This document shows positions 9,701-19,915 of a stretch of DNA of 59,628 nucleotides, in pieces. The notes beneath the pieces are model-generated. The model made no database searches. It worked only from the letters and a program-made list of their open reading frames with translations, and was not told where the DNA came from. Each line of letters begins with the position of its first letter. Positions within the stretch are counted from its first letter, which is position 1. Source of the stretch: Ectocarpus siliculosus (lineage: Eukaryota; Sar; Phaeophyceae; Ectocarpales; Ectocarpaceae). Both the position numbers and the translations under genes were made by a program. The stretch spans positions 361,400 to 421,027 of the forward strand of contig FN647849.1 in the NCBI GenBank assembly GCA_000310025.1, written 5' to 3'.

Positions 9701-12700
9701 CGTCGAGGATCCACCCCTGAGCTGTGTTTCTCAACCCTATTTTCTATTTTTTTGTGAACATTTGAGCCTCTTTTGACCCTCATGGGAATCAAGCTGTTCC
9801 TGATTCGAAGCTACACAACGAAAGAAGTTGTGGCACATTTTCGCACTATAGATGGGGGAGGCGAGGATAGTGCGCTTGCCCGTGCGTCTAGTTTTGTCCG
9901 AGACTCGGGTTCTTCGCTCCTCCGGTGTGCTAGGAGTGACCGCTTTATAGGTTTTCGTGTAAGTTCTCGAGCGGGCTCACAAATGGTGTTCAAGCTCTTA
10001 GTCTTATGTCGAGCATGAAGGTCTCAACAGCCAAGTTGCTTTGCGTGGGCACCACCTGCAACTGTTGTGCTCAGGCGGCAGTGGTCGACGGTGAGGAATG
10101 TACGGACGTTTGTCGCTGACCCAAGCGGCCACGGCCTTTTAGCTGTAGTGTTTGTGGTCGGACGGCAGTGATCGACGAGGACGAACATTCGGATGTTTTT
10201 GTCTCTGGTCCGCGCCGCCACCGCGAACTTTCTGACGACTCGGTTAACCATTAGAGAAACGGTTACCGGTTGGAGAAACGGTAGCCTCGTTTTGGCGGTG
10301 AGATTACCCGTTGAACGGTTAACCATTGTAGAAATGATAGCCTCGTGTCGACGATTCCGTTAACCATTGGAGAAACAATAGCCTCGTTTTGACGATTCGG
10401 TTAACCATTGGAGAAACAATAGCCTCGTTTTGACGATTCGGTTAACCATTGGAGAAACGATAGCCTCGTTTTGACGATTCCGTTAACCATTTTAGAAACG
10501 ATAGCCTCGTTTTGACGATTCGGTTAACCATTGAAGAAACGATAGCCTCGTTTTGACGATTCGGTTAACCATTGTAGAAACGATAGCCTCGTTTTGACGA
10601 TTCGGTTAACTATTGTAGAAACGATAGCCTCGCTTTGACGATTCGTTGGAGGAGCGATACCCTCGTTTTGAAGATTCGGTTCACCGTTGGAGGAACGATA
10701 ACCTCCTTGTCGTCTGGTGTTGCTTGCAGGGGTGAGAGTTCCTCAACGGGATACATGTAGCGAGGACGACGGGTAATAGATTCGAGGTACATTATCACAA
10801 ACAAGTGCCCGACGTAGTTCTTTCATCTTTTGTACATTCCAACAAAACAAGTAAGTGTGAAGTAGTTTTTTTCTGCTGTGTACACGTACATTCTAACAAG
10901 CAAGTGCCCCAAGTACAATTGTCTGACGCTGCTATCGGAGGCACAATGTAACAAATAAGTGCGATTCGTCCTCCATTCTGCTGTACTTTCTGACAAAAAG
11001 TGCCAAATAGTCATTGTATGCATATCTGCTATCGAATCACCGGTATCGAGCTAGTAATGTGGATGGCTGGTGACCCCCGGGGCTAATTTAGCTGAGCGGG
11101 GGCATGGGGTATGGAAGGAGTTGACATCGAGCCCACTACTGTGCCGCGGTATTTTTTCATGGTTAATGTGCACAGCCGTACAGTAGTGGTTCCTTGAGGC
11201 AGCAAACACTGGCTGACCCTTGCGCTTTATCCACGCTTTCTGGCAAGATTTATTTCTTTTTTTTTCTCGGAAATCTCGGTCGGGATGTGAGCCTACACGC
11301 TCAGCCGCTTTTCTGGGAGTAATCAATTCAGAACAGACACGTTTGGAGATAGCGTGGGCGTTGACGCCATAGGGTGCGGGATTCTCTCTCAAGTAATTCC
11401 TCCGTGCCGCAGGACGCTCACCGGAATCGAGGTGGCACCGGGGACTATGCAGCAGTCGCTTTCGACGTTCCCGATCATCGAGCTGCACTGCCTCCCGTCG
11501 ATGGGGCAATGGCCGCCTCCCATCGAGGCGATAAATCCTACGATCGACACTGGAAAGTGAGTACATCTGTTGTCTTCCCTTGAGTAGGTTTTCCGCTCAT
11601 GTTGTTGTTGTTGTTGTTGTCGTTGTTGTTGTTGTCTTCACAATATTAACTGTTCCGATCTCTCATGGACCTACCTCCCTCTGCCCGTCCGCTCATGGCT
11701 GTTCTTAAACGAGAATATCCTTTCAGGCGAGAGAATTGTCTGTAAACATGTACCCCGCGGGGGGGTCATCATACGTCCGAAGGTATACATGGCATCCTTA
11801 TGGCGAGCAGTATCCTTAGGCTTAGTGGCCTCAAAGAGGGGGCGAGTGCGCGGTATGTAAACGGCGTGCAACGATCGGGACCCCCCGCTGTACCGTGCTG
11901 CCAAACCTCCCGCCGTAGCGGCCGGGGACCTTTGCTTTTTGGTCCCGGTCCCGGTGCTTTGATGCGTTTGTCACTGCTCCGCATCAAAAATATCGCCAGT
12001 ATGGTCGGATGACTAAGGCGCGAGCACCTACTGAGAACATCCCTCCTCCAAGCACTAAGAGGCCTAGGAAATGACCTGAAAAGGCGGGAGTTGATATCGA
12101 TAGGCGAAGGAAAACGTGTTTGAGCCGCCTTTGGCAGAGTAGGAAGGAACAATTTGCCATCGGTGACCAGTCTCGTGGGAACAATGCTCCGTCCTCTCGT
12201 GGACGCGTGGTCAATGGTCCAACCGCTGAAAGGCATGCATAACATAAGAGCCCCCCCGCAACCCCCCTCCCCCCCCCCCCCCGCAACGCAAAACCTTCTC
12301 TTAACACTTCCCTCGTTCTTTGTTGTGGGAACAATGCTCTGTCCTCTCGAGGGCGTGCATAAGGCATGCAAAACATGCTCCCTCCCCCAACGCGCTTCCC
12401 TAAACGCCTGCCTCATTCTTCTTGTTTGGGTGCCGCAGGTACGTCCAGGTGCAGGCCTTGAGCGTTACGAAGGCAGCCGAGATCTCTCGGAGCGCGGGTT
12501 CGGTGGTCGCTTCGGGTCACGGCGGCGTCCGGAGTCGCAAGTATGACGGTGAGACAAAGGTCGGGCTTTTTCTTGGGCCGCGTGGAAGGAACCTCCTCCT
12601 GTTTGAGGGATGGGAGTTGCTGACCAAGTGATGTCTGTACTTGGTGGTGCCCGTGTCGTTGCCACTTGTCGCTTACTCCGAAGCCTCGCGTTTGGTTACC

Positions 12701-14666
12701 TTCGCTGGACTTTGTAGCATGCGATGAATGACTACCATCGCCGCCAGGATAATTTTGGACCAAAGCTAGTTGGCACGCTTTCGCAGGTCTTCCTCTGAGG
12801 AGAGGCGTGCCCCCCAAGCTTCGCCGCGCCGTTTGTCCTACCCGCCCCCCCTAGTCGGCAGAGGGTACTTTTTTGGTCACATTCCCAGACACGCTCTTCT
12901 GTGACAGCGTTCTGTGAGCACTTCTTCTTCTCTTCCTTGAACCCTACATACACTCTGCTGTCACGTCGTGCTTCTCCCAGTCGACGCGCAACTCCTTGCT
13001 TCGCGTGTGTCTTGCAACGGCGGGCATCCCTTTAACACTCTGTGCAGCGTGCGTAGTGTTTCTGTGTTTCCCACGCCCCCCACCCCTCCCCCCAAGGATA
13101 AGGAGGGTCTACAAGATGTGTACGGAATGTTGAAAGAAGGAGTAGGGTTCAAGGAGTACCTACATGAAGGTCAAAATTTAGAAAATTAGCTAAAATTAGG
13201 ACCGGTGACGTTCGCCTTCGAGAACGTCGACGAAGATTTAGGAAGGTAGACGATGAACGATGAAGGCGACAAGTGCATGCAAAGGGGAATGCGGCTCCGA
13301 GTGACCGGTAGCGGAATGTCCGTTGTACTACAGTAGAAGGAGCGGGAAGTGTACATCACTGAGCTGGTAAAAGTAGAAGGAAGATGCAGAGAGATGTTTG
13401 AGGCGTGGAATAGCCAGGAGACGGTAGGCGGTACTGGGGCATATGAAGTGGGTTGAAAAGGCGAGAACTGACATCGATAGGACAGACCTACTGGGGAAAA
13501 CATTTGTGAGTTACGTGTGGCAAAGTAGGAAGAACGATTGGCCATCGGCGATCGGTCCTGTGGGAACAATTCTCAGTCCTCTCGAGGACGCGTGGTCAAT
13601 GGTCCAGGTCCAACCGCTAAGGCATGCAAAACATAAGAGTCACCCCACCCCCCCCCCCCGTCAGGGCAGAATTGGGGATCCAATCCCTACGGTCGGGAAG
13701 AGACGCAAGGAAGCTGACATGGCAGTATCGCATGTGCGGGATGGGAGAGGAGAGGTTGCCGAGAATAGTATGGGAGGCGAAGTGGGCAAACAAAAAGAGG
13801 GGTAGACAACCCACGGAATGGGTCAAGGTTGTAGAGGACGTATGGAAGGGGTTAGACATGGACGAAGATGAAACGCTGGAAACGGAGAGTCTACAGGGGT
13901 TCAAGGAGAAGATATCTGTTGCTTGTGCCGAGAGAGAAAAACAGAATCTATGGAAAGAAACCAAGGATAAGGCGTGTCTAGAAGTGTACGGAATGTTGAA
14001 AGAAGGAATAGGATTCAAGGATTACCTACATGGACCAATGGATGCAGGGACAAAGCTTAAGGTCAAGTTCAGGACCAGGGACATAGGCCTTCGAGAACGT
14101 CGACGAAGGCATAGGACGGTAGACGACGAAGACGACAATTTCAAATGTGATTGTGGCTTCGAATGCGAAGACCGTGTTCATGTAGTCGCGGAATGTCGGC
14201 TCTACAATACGGAGAGGGAGGTGTACATGACTGAGCTGGGAAAAACAGAAGGGAGGTACAGGGAGATGTTTGAGGCATGGAATAGAGAGGAGAGGACGGT
14301 AGCTGTACTGAGGAGTAGGAAGTGGTTTGAAAAGGCGGGAAGGGATATCGTTAGGATAGACAGACTAGGGAAGACATTTTTGAGCCACCTTTGGCAAAGT
14401 AGGAAGGAACGATTGGCCATCGGTGATCGGTCCTATGGGAACAATGCTCCGTCCTCTCGAGGACGCGTGGTCAATGGTCTAACCGCTAAAGCATGCAAAA
14501 CATAAGAGTACGCCCCCCCCCCCCCCCGCAAGGTGTCGGGTATATAATGAAAAAACCGTTTTTTGAAGGAGGCCATGCCCTCAAACCGTTTTGTCAGTGT
14601 TTTGTGTGTTCTTTTTTTGTTTTTCTGTGTGTTCTAGCAACGGCTCCAACGTTTATGAGGAGATGA
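6775..14666 (+). CDS. multi-exon gene, protein not recognised
   Basis: Seven exons join in phase: 6775-6821, 7464-7542, 8385-8512, 9126-9235, 11413-11556, 12439-12548 and 14638-14666 (TGA). Each is bounded by AG and GT, several donors being GTGAGT. They give 215 residues, including ELERIFANILTENVQ, LARDLLHMQGMLNGHLTEEQ, SRIALELGPRQEI, ISPLLVLDEVIGRRLALQLD, GRRLVIYEASGG, REAISLLPLCRELHIPST, MGQWPPPIEAINPTIDTGK, YVQVQALSVTKAAEISRSAG and the C-terminus TAPTFMRR. The protein is soluble-looking, with amphipathic helices and no transmembrane segment. A possible extra 30-nt exon at 6286-6315 (PRRKSIETI) fits the phase and reads smoothly into DELERIF. The true 5' end is not established: a stop lies just upstream of 6775 in frame, so an intron must precede it. 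I do not recognise the family. Introns carry retroposon copies and a minisatellite. Confidence 0.7.
6884..6997 (-). mobile_element. C-tailed retroposon fragment, type 1
   Basis: Read on the minus strand this is the same 3'-end sequence that terminates the LINE-like copy at 13671-14530: GGTCC...GGGAACAATGCTNCGTCC, then GACGCGTGGTCAA, GCATGCAAAACATAA, and finally a run of C (seen as G at 6884-6892 on the plus strand). Only the last 110 bases or so are present, consistent with severe 5' truncation. It lies in an intron of the unknown gene, antisense to it. Confidence 0.7.
7003..7120 (-). mobile_element. C-tailed retroposon fragment, type 2
   Basis: The minus strand reads CTGGTCCGGTGAGAAGCCGG, CGTGCTCCGTCCCGG, GGGATGCGAGGCCAATGGTC, GCATGCACGACTATGAGTAC and then a C-run. 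This matches the plus-strand copies at 39598, 40610 and 42117. Type 1 and type 2 ends share the GGTCAATGGTCTAAC...GCATGCA...C-run plan. This copy sits directly beside the type 1 copy in the same orientation. Confidence 0.7.
8041..8245 (+). mobile_element. C-tailed retroposon copy, type 2
   Basis: This copy includes about 120 bp upstream of the common 3' end, with AATGATGAACAGCTTCTGGT and CATCTTTGTGAAACG, also seen at 42270-42320. The 3' end is GATGCGAGGTCAGTGGTCTA ... GAGTACACCCCCCCC. It is an intronic insertion, sense to the unknown gene. Confidence 0.65.
8283..8362 (+). mobile_element. C-tailed retroposon copy, type 1, short
   Basis: AACAATGCTCCGTCCTCTCG, then GACGAGTGGTCAATGG, GCATGCAAAACATGA and a C-run ending about 25 bp before the acceptor of the exon at 8385. 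The C-run may now serve as that exon's pyrimidine tract. Confidence 0.65.
8963..9083. repeat. degenerate tandem duplication in intron
   Basis: CAGGACAAACTAGCAATGAA at about 8963 and CAGGATGAATTAGCGATGAA at about 9028 begin two diverged copies of a unit of about 65 bp, each reaching a TGTTTCCAC/GCGTTTCCAC phrase. It lies just before the exon at 9126. Confidence 0.5.
9612..9775 (+). repeat. dispersed repeat, copy A
   Basis: The segment beginning ACGGGCCCGGAGA and containing GTCAAATTCGGGTCGAG, CACTGTCGAGCA and GGATCCACC is about 160 bp long and recurs in the same orientation at 35446-35605. It is diverged. No coding capacity or terminal structure is visible. Confidence 0.6.
10241..10700. repeat. 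41-bp minisatellite in intron
   Basis: About ten or eleven units of 41 bp, each with GGTTAACCATTGGAGAAACG followed by ATAGCCTCGTTTTGACGATT, run head to tail. The TTAACC word recurs at about 10318, 10360, 10401, 10442, 10483, 10524, 10565 and 10606, a very regular spacing. Edge units are more diverged than central ones. It lies in the 2.2-kb intron between the exons at 9126 and 11413. Confidence 0.95.
12064..12292 (+). mobile_element. 5'-truncated LINE-like copy, type 1
   Basis: The sequence from GAAAAGGCGGGAGTTGATAT through GCCGCCTTTGGCAGAGTAGG to the common end and C-run matches the last 200 bp or so of the longer copy at 13671-14530. A second, still shorter tail (AACAATGCTCTGTCCTCTCG ... 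GCATGCAAAACATG) follows at 12329-12386. Both precede the exon at 12439. Confidence 0.7.
13100..13660 (+). mobile_element. 5'-truncated LINE-like copy, decayed
   Basis: The interval encodes, with stops and frameshifts, the same text as the neighbouring longer copy: VYGMLKEGVGFKEYLH at about 13120-13165, then relics of the Arg-rich region, EMFEAW and the WQSRK region, and the same 3' end with a C-run at about 13640-13660. The two copies are adjacent and in the same orientation. Confidence 0.75.
13661..14530 (+). mobile_element. LINE-like 3' segment with zinc-knuckle ORF
   Basis: A 293-codon frame, open from 13624, covers the region downstream of the reverse transcriptase of a non-LTR retrotransposon. 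It carries a WQYRMCGMGEERLPRIVWEA motif resembling the post-RT segment, then an Arg-rich stretch and a CCHC-type knuckle CDCGFECEDRVHVVAEC (C-x1-C-x8-H-x4-C), followed by a helical tail. The reverse transcriptase itself is absent, so this is a 5'-truncated copy. The frame runs to the end at ACATAA and is followed by a C-run (14511-14528) rather than poly(A). It is the least decayed of the copies and fills most of the intron before the last exon of the unknown gene. Confidence 0.8.
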
Positions 14667-14941
14667 CCGTTGAAGAATCCAACCTTCCGTGTTACCCAAT
14701 GTCGTAACGCCCTCAATTAAGGAGGCTTTTGAAGACCTACCCCAATGTTGCAACTCACACGCACTCGAACGGCAGCACATACCGAAGTGCCACGCAAACG
14801 CTCATTTCGCACGGGGACTTTTTGGCAAAAAGGTCGTTTGCAAGAATATCAGCAGCACGTGCCAAAGTAACGCGCATACACTCTCTTACAGCAGCGTCGC
14901 AAAACGTACGGTGTACTCATCCAGGTCTAACCGTCGACGTA

Positions 14942-15163
14942 AGCCTGCCCGGGGTCATCCTGAGGCGCGGCTGCTCCTGCAACGAGGAAGAAGCCCAGGC
15001 GTGGGCGCGGAACCGCCCGCTACCCTCGCCCGCCATGGATGCCGCGGACGCCGATGCCGACGGCGTTGTCTTCCTATGCAGAGTGGTTGACGACCGCAAT
15101 GGGAGGCGGTTCCCGGTCCTGAGCTCGACGGGCGGCGGCGATGACGACGCGTGCGGTGTCTAA
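14942..15163 (+). CDS. possible exon, function unknown
   Basis: The GC-rich end of a 144-codon frame reads GVILRRGCSCNEEEAQAWAR, then ADADADGVVFLCRVVDDRNG and ends GGDDDACGV before TAA. The base composition resembles the coding exons of the window more than its introns. No clear acceptor or partner exon was found, and it lies downstream of the stop of the unknown gene. It may be an exon fragment of another gene or a relic. Confidence 0.25.
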   Translation, partial: SLPGVILRRGCSCNEEEAQAWARNRPLPSPAMDAADADADGVVFLCRVVDDRNGRRFPVLSSTGGGDDDACGV

Positions 15164-15169
15164 CGCCCC

Positions 15170-15290
15170 GTAGGTGCTCTCAACCGCATGGGGAGACACG
15201 TGGAACCGGTTTGATCGGAAAACCACCAACTTTGCGTTGATGCCCTCAACCGCATCGCGAAACACGTGAGAACCGGTTCGATCGGAAATC
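15170..15290. repeat. degenerate tandem duplication, about 70 bp
   Basis: CTCAACCGCATGGGGAGACA...GAACCGGTTTGATCGG and CTCAACCGCATCGCGAAACA...GAACCGGTTCGATCGG are neighbouring diverged copies. Confidence 0.7.
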
Positions 15291-17012
15291 GGGCTGTATC
15301 ATAGTGACGGGTGAGGTGATTTCTTATTTTCGGGGATTTTCGAAATGCCTGAAGTACCGGTACACCTGTCGTGTCGTGTCTTCACGTCTTGCATAAATGA
15401 GGAGTCCCTCCCCGCTTCCTTTATCAAGCCTGAAACGAAGAGCGCAGAACAAAAGCCAGATTGGGACTAGCAATGCCAACGATATTCGTCGGCGTGCTTT
15501 CAACAATGATATAGATGGGGTGCTCGTGGCTGCAGGACGGTGCTAAGTTCTCAGGCAGCGCCTACAGTAGTTGGGCACCTCACGCACCTTCGAAGCCGGG
15601 AAGCTGTGGGATACCGCAGTTCTGTTAATGTCGTCCCTGCCGTAAGCACACTGCCAGGGATTTCCTCGAAAATCGTGTCCTTGAAGGTAGAGGTGTCCTT
15701 ACAACTTAAATACCCCCCTATTGTTTTTCATTCTGCGGGGCATCGTTCTTCTGAAAGAGATGGGTGTCCTCATGTAGAGACGTGGTGTGTCCTTTTTTTC
15801 TGTGCTTCAGGCGGAGACGGATTTTTTATGTTTTAGGCGCCCGTCCCGCCGACCGGCCCTGGTCCTTGTCCGTGTCCTGTGTTGTTGAGGTGTCCTTTTT
15901 TGCGAATCAAGTATGATTTTCCATGTCCTTGTACCTTGCTTCCTGCGTGTCTTTTTTCTTGTCTGTTCCCATAGGTTGCGTGTCATGCTACCGCTTTCTG
16001 GTTGTGTCTTGAGTATACATAATCTGGTGTGCAAACCCTTGTGCAGTTAGATCGCGCGAGTCTATCCGAATCGAGCACGCGGTGGAATCGTGTTTGTAGC
16101 AGAGAAGAAGTCGGCCAGAATTTCCTCGCGCATGCAACCACTCTGTAAAAGAGTTTCATTGTCGAGACATAACCCGGTGTCGGGGGATTCTGCATGGGGA
16201 GCCTTGTTAGCCCCGAGGGGTCTGCGACGTCCGGTAGGGTCGTCGCTGGAATCGCCACGTAAATATTGTAGGTTGTATTGATGTTCCCTAAAAAGCACTA
16301 TCGGACCCTCCAAGGTGCTTCATGGCCGAGCTTGTTGAGTATTGTCGGTTGTGGGAGAGCAGGTATCTCCGATTCTGTTAAGATGAATGAGGAATAGATT
16401 TTGACGCTTCTCGTCGCGTCGCAGAAGCGGCAGCCCTTAGGGCACAAGTTGAAGCCAAGTGCAGGCGAGGAAAGTTCCCTAGAGAAGGCTCAAGTTACCA
16501 CTCCCGAATAAGAAAAACAACGTAACGTAGTATTAGAGAAAATGCGGCCAAACTAGTGAAGCAAAGAGATAAGATAACGACAATATTTAGTGATTTTTAT
16601 ATTATGAGCTGTACGAGGCTTACGATCATGCCCAACGACTTCTATCTAGTGTCATGAAATGCCTCGAGCTCTTGAACAAACACTGTGCTCTTCGAGTGGG
16701 TTGTGTCGGCAGGGGGGGTTGTATGAGTTGCATGACGGGTTAGATGGGTCGCCGGGGGGGCAAGGGGAGGGGGGGGTTGTCGACTTTCGGACTGGGACAA
16801 GGGGTTGCAAACTGTTGCTTTTCCATGTGGCAAGCTGACCGAAGCAGGTGTTCAATACGTACACAGTTTCCGTTGGAGTCGTGTCAAACAACGGACGGAA
16901 GAGTTGGGGCGCTGCGATGCCTAACGGGAGACCTGGGAAGTGGTTCATTTTCCGGTCCAGAGAATGGTAGGCTGAGTACTATAGTGCACAACGGATTGTC
17001 GTAGTTTCGTCT

Positions 17013-17054
<42 letters not shown>

Positions 17055-19630
17055 GAGATCGATTTTATTCACGCGTCGATATCCGTCGGGGGCTTTGTTC
17101 GTGTTCGGTCTTCCCACTCATTGTGGCGAAACAGCTCGCATGGGGCGCCGGTGAGACTGGGGTCCAGCGGGGACAAAAGGACAACGAAGGTTTCTTCTAG
17201 AACAAGTGATATTAACCAGGTAATTCAGTAGATCACGGTGTCCAAGACAAGCGGCCTCGCCCCTGTGACCCGCGGGCGCCCCAGGTGTAGCTACTTCGTT
17301 TCTGGCCAGACGCATGCCGTTGTTGTTGTTTTTGCATGAGAGACCGTTCCGGCCTCCGCTCAGTACCTTCTAATGTCCGCACGGGTCCAACTGACGCGGA
17401 CACCTCCCGTGGTCACAAGCCAACTGCCCCCAACGAGTTATGTGTAGACAGATACGACACAACGATGCAATCACTCGTTCATTCAGTGACGGCCATAGTC
17501 CGCACGGACGGCTATGTAGATCGTGTGTGTTTTGTTGCGTTGCCGGCACAATGCGCATCAAGAGCTGAGAGCCCAAACAACTGGAGCCCTCGTCCGCGTC
17601 CAGCAGTTGGGATGGATCTCGTGCTGAAACTCGAGCTGTTTGGGCTACGTCATTCCAGAAACTTCTTCCGAACCGTGCATACGAACGTAACCTTGGAATC
17701 ACGCTCGTGTGGTTTCTGCGTCAGAAGTTCACCGTCAAACGCACACACTTCACCGCCGGCCTTCGCAACCACCGAACCTAACGACAACGCCATTGCCTCT
17801 ACACAACAATCACCAGCAAGCCGACATTCAATTCAACTCGTCCCAGCGTGCCTCTGGGTGCCTCGTACTCTGTTGGTGCACTCCTACACAGTTCAACTTG
17901 CGAGTCTCTCTCGCTTCAAATTCACTTCCCAACCCCCCCATTCTATCTAAATACAAAGCTAAAGCATGCTGCACGCTCTACTACACACCACCTCGGCCGC
18001 CTGGGGGTTTCTACAGGAGGCGGGTTACGAATAAGAGATGGTGACGGTCCACTCGTCCCAGCAGGCGCTCTAGCTTTATCCCCAGGAGCTTGACCCTAAA
18101 TGTCGTGTTTCGCTAGGCGCGGGGACGTGTATCCAGGGTATTGACGTACTGTTTCTCCCGCGTTGCTGCTCTCCGAGGTCGGGCTCGGTGATTCTTGGTG
18201 GAGAACCGTGGGGAGGAAAGCGTAGTGTGCAGCGGAATGGGCGTCTTGTGCCAACCGGGCCAAGCAAAATGCCGCGACGGAAGCCCTTGGTATCATCGTC
18301 AGCGAGCGAGCCACGGCATCAACGGTGGACCACAAGCGCCCTAGCGCCCACCACTTGCATTGCGTTTGCATGGACATTGACGCGGACGACAGCCCTTGAC
18401 AAAATGGTGGCCGTCGATACACCGGTCTCCCCGTCCAAAACTCGAACATTTCTACCGGCGAACGCCGGTCCTTGCCATGGGGTGGCTGTGTCGAGCCTTA
18501 GCCACAAAAATCAAGAGGATCAGCGTTTATCCCACTCGGGATTCTTCTTCTAAAACACAGGCGGGACGGGGAACCGGGTGGAAAATGGGGCGCGGTAGGA
18601 TCCCTCTTACTACTAGTCCTTCAACGTCCGGCGGAAGGGTTGGCGGTCTCTCTTGTGATCTTTGTTGAAGGATCTCGTTCGTGTAAATGTATTCCCTTGA
18701 TTCTTCTTGGTGACGCCCCGTCAATCCCGTCGTGACGCGCTGGAAGCCTTGCCTCGCCCCTTCCCGGTGGTCTGGTACAACTCCTGCTTGTCATACCAGA
18801 GAGTGCGAACCGCCAGGACCTTGTCGGTGCCGATTCTGAAGGTCTTCGCGACCTAATGATGTAGATGGGGTCATTCAAATCCAGACAGGGGAGTATGATT
18901 GGTCAGCCCGTGTTGGCGTTCGTTTACGAAATTAGGTGTTGAAGAAGCGGCAGAGCTTTCATACACCACGTACAGAACGGGCGAGGAGCATGAGTGATGT
19001 CATGGTGTACTTGTACATGTAGTACAGTACCACATGCTTAGGTTCATTCACACACACGTACCCGGTACACAATAATGCTACCGCCAAAACATGCCAAAAA
19101 GGTATGTTGCTAAACAATAGCACTGCTGAGCAGACACGGCTGTACGGGCAACGTGAGCTCGCGCACAAGAAGATAGGCATGGCGCACGATATGCTGTGTA
19201 CAGGAGCATCGAGCACTGTCATGGGACTACAGCAGTAGACTACATATATTTAAATTGCCACCTGCTCTTGCAGGGCCGCCTCCAATCCGAGGTCCGCTTT
19301 CCTTTGGTTCTTTGAACTGATTGGAATTTGGTGTGTGACGGTGTGACGAAACATTGCCTTGTGCTCTCTTTTGAGATGACGCTGACTGCAAAGAGGGACC
19401 GGGGCGCAACTTCCCCAGAGGGCTACTGAGAAGAACCAGATTGTAAAATTCGGTTTTAGGGAGTCGCAGTTCCTGCGAAACGTGTGATTCCGTTGAGGGT
19501 CCCTGTAGTACAATCTCCAACGACGGAAGCCCGAGTTGGGGCGCATCATCAAGAAACATCACAGCAAAGGCACAGAAACAACGAACCCCCGCGCGTTTTA
19601 CAAGCGTAAATATCTGCTCCGCCGCCTCCG
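15291..19630. other. repeat field, no gene supported
   Basis: I find no exon chain here. A (GA)n tract lies at 17017-17048. A dispersed repeat at about 17343-17430 (CCGTTCCGGCCTCCGCTCAG ... GTCCAACTGACGCGGACACC) recurs at 29943, 37371 and, inverted, 42728-42797. The 204-codon plus-strand frame at 17336-17950 starts inside that repeat and has no recognisable domain. Minus-strand frames around 18076-18507 are interrupted by stops. Confidence 0.4.
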
Positions 19631-19639
19631 TTGGAAGAC

Positions 19640-19915
19640 AACGCTCGCTACCCAAGAGTACCCGTTGCCCTATGCACGATAGAAAGGCAGCGGCATACAT
19701 GACACACACGTTTCTTACATACATCTAGCTTGTGGGGCTGACGGGGGGGTGGGGGGGTACGAGACTCTCGCCGCGTTCCATGAGCGCTAACCTTTCGGTA
19801 CGCTAAGGTGCCCGCTGCACGATGGATGCATCTAAAGGTAGTAGCATACATGAGACACACACGTTTCCTGCACGACAATATAGTTGGGCCTGTGGGGCCG
19901 AGGGGGGGCGGGGGT
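19640..19915 (-). repeat. two direct copies of a G/C-run-ended repeat
   Basis: TGCACGAT...GCATACATGACACACACG...GTGGGGCTGACGGGGGGG (about 19672-19755) and TGCACGAT...GCATACATGAGACACACA...GTGGGGCCGAGGGGGGGCGG (about 19818-19912) are diverged direct copies, each with a G-run at one end. On the minus strand the run is C. Whether it is another C-tailed retroposon family is unclear. Confidence 0.45.

Noticed and set aside
17336-17950. 204-codon plus-strand frame
   Set aside because: Starts within a dispersed repeat, has no domain, unusual composition and no splice context.
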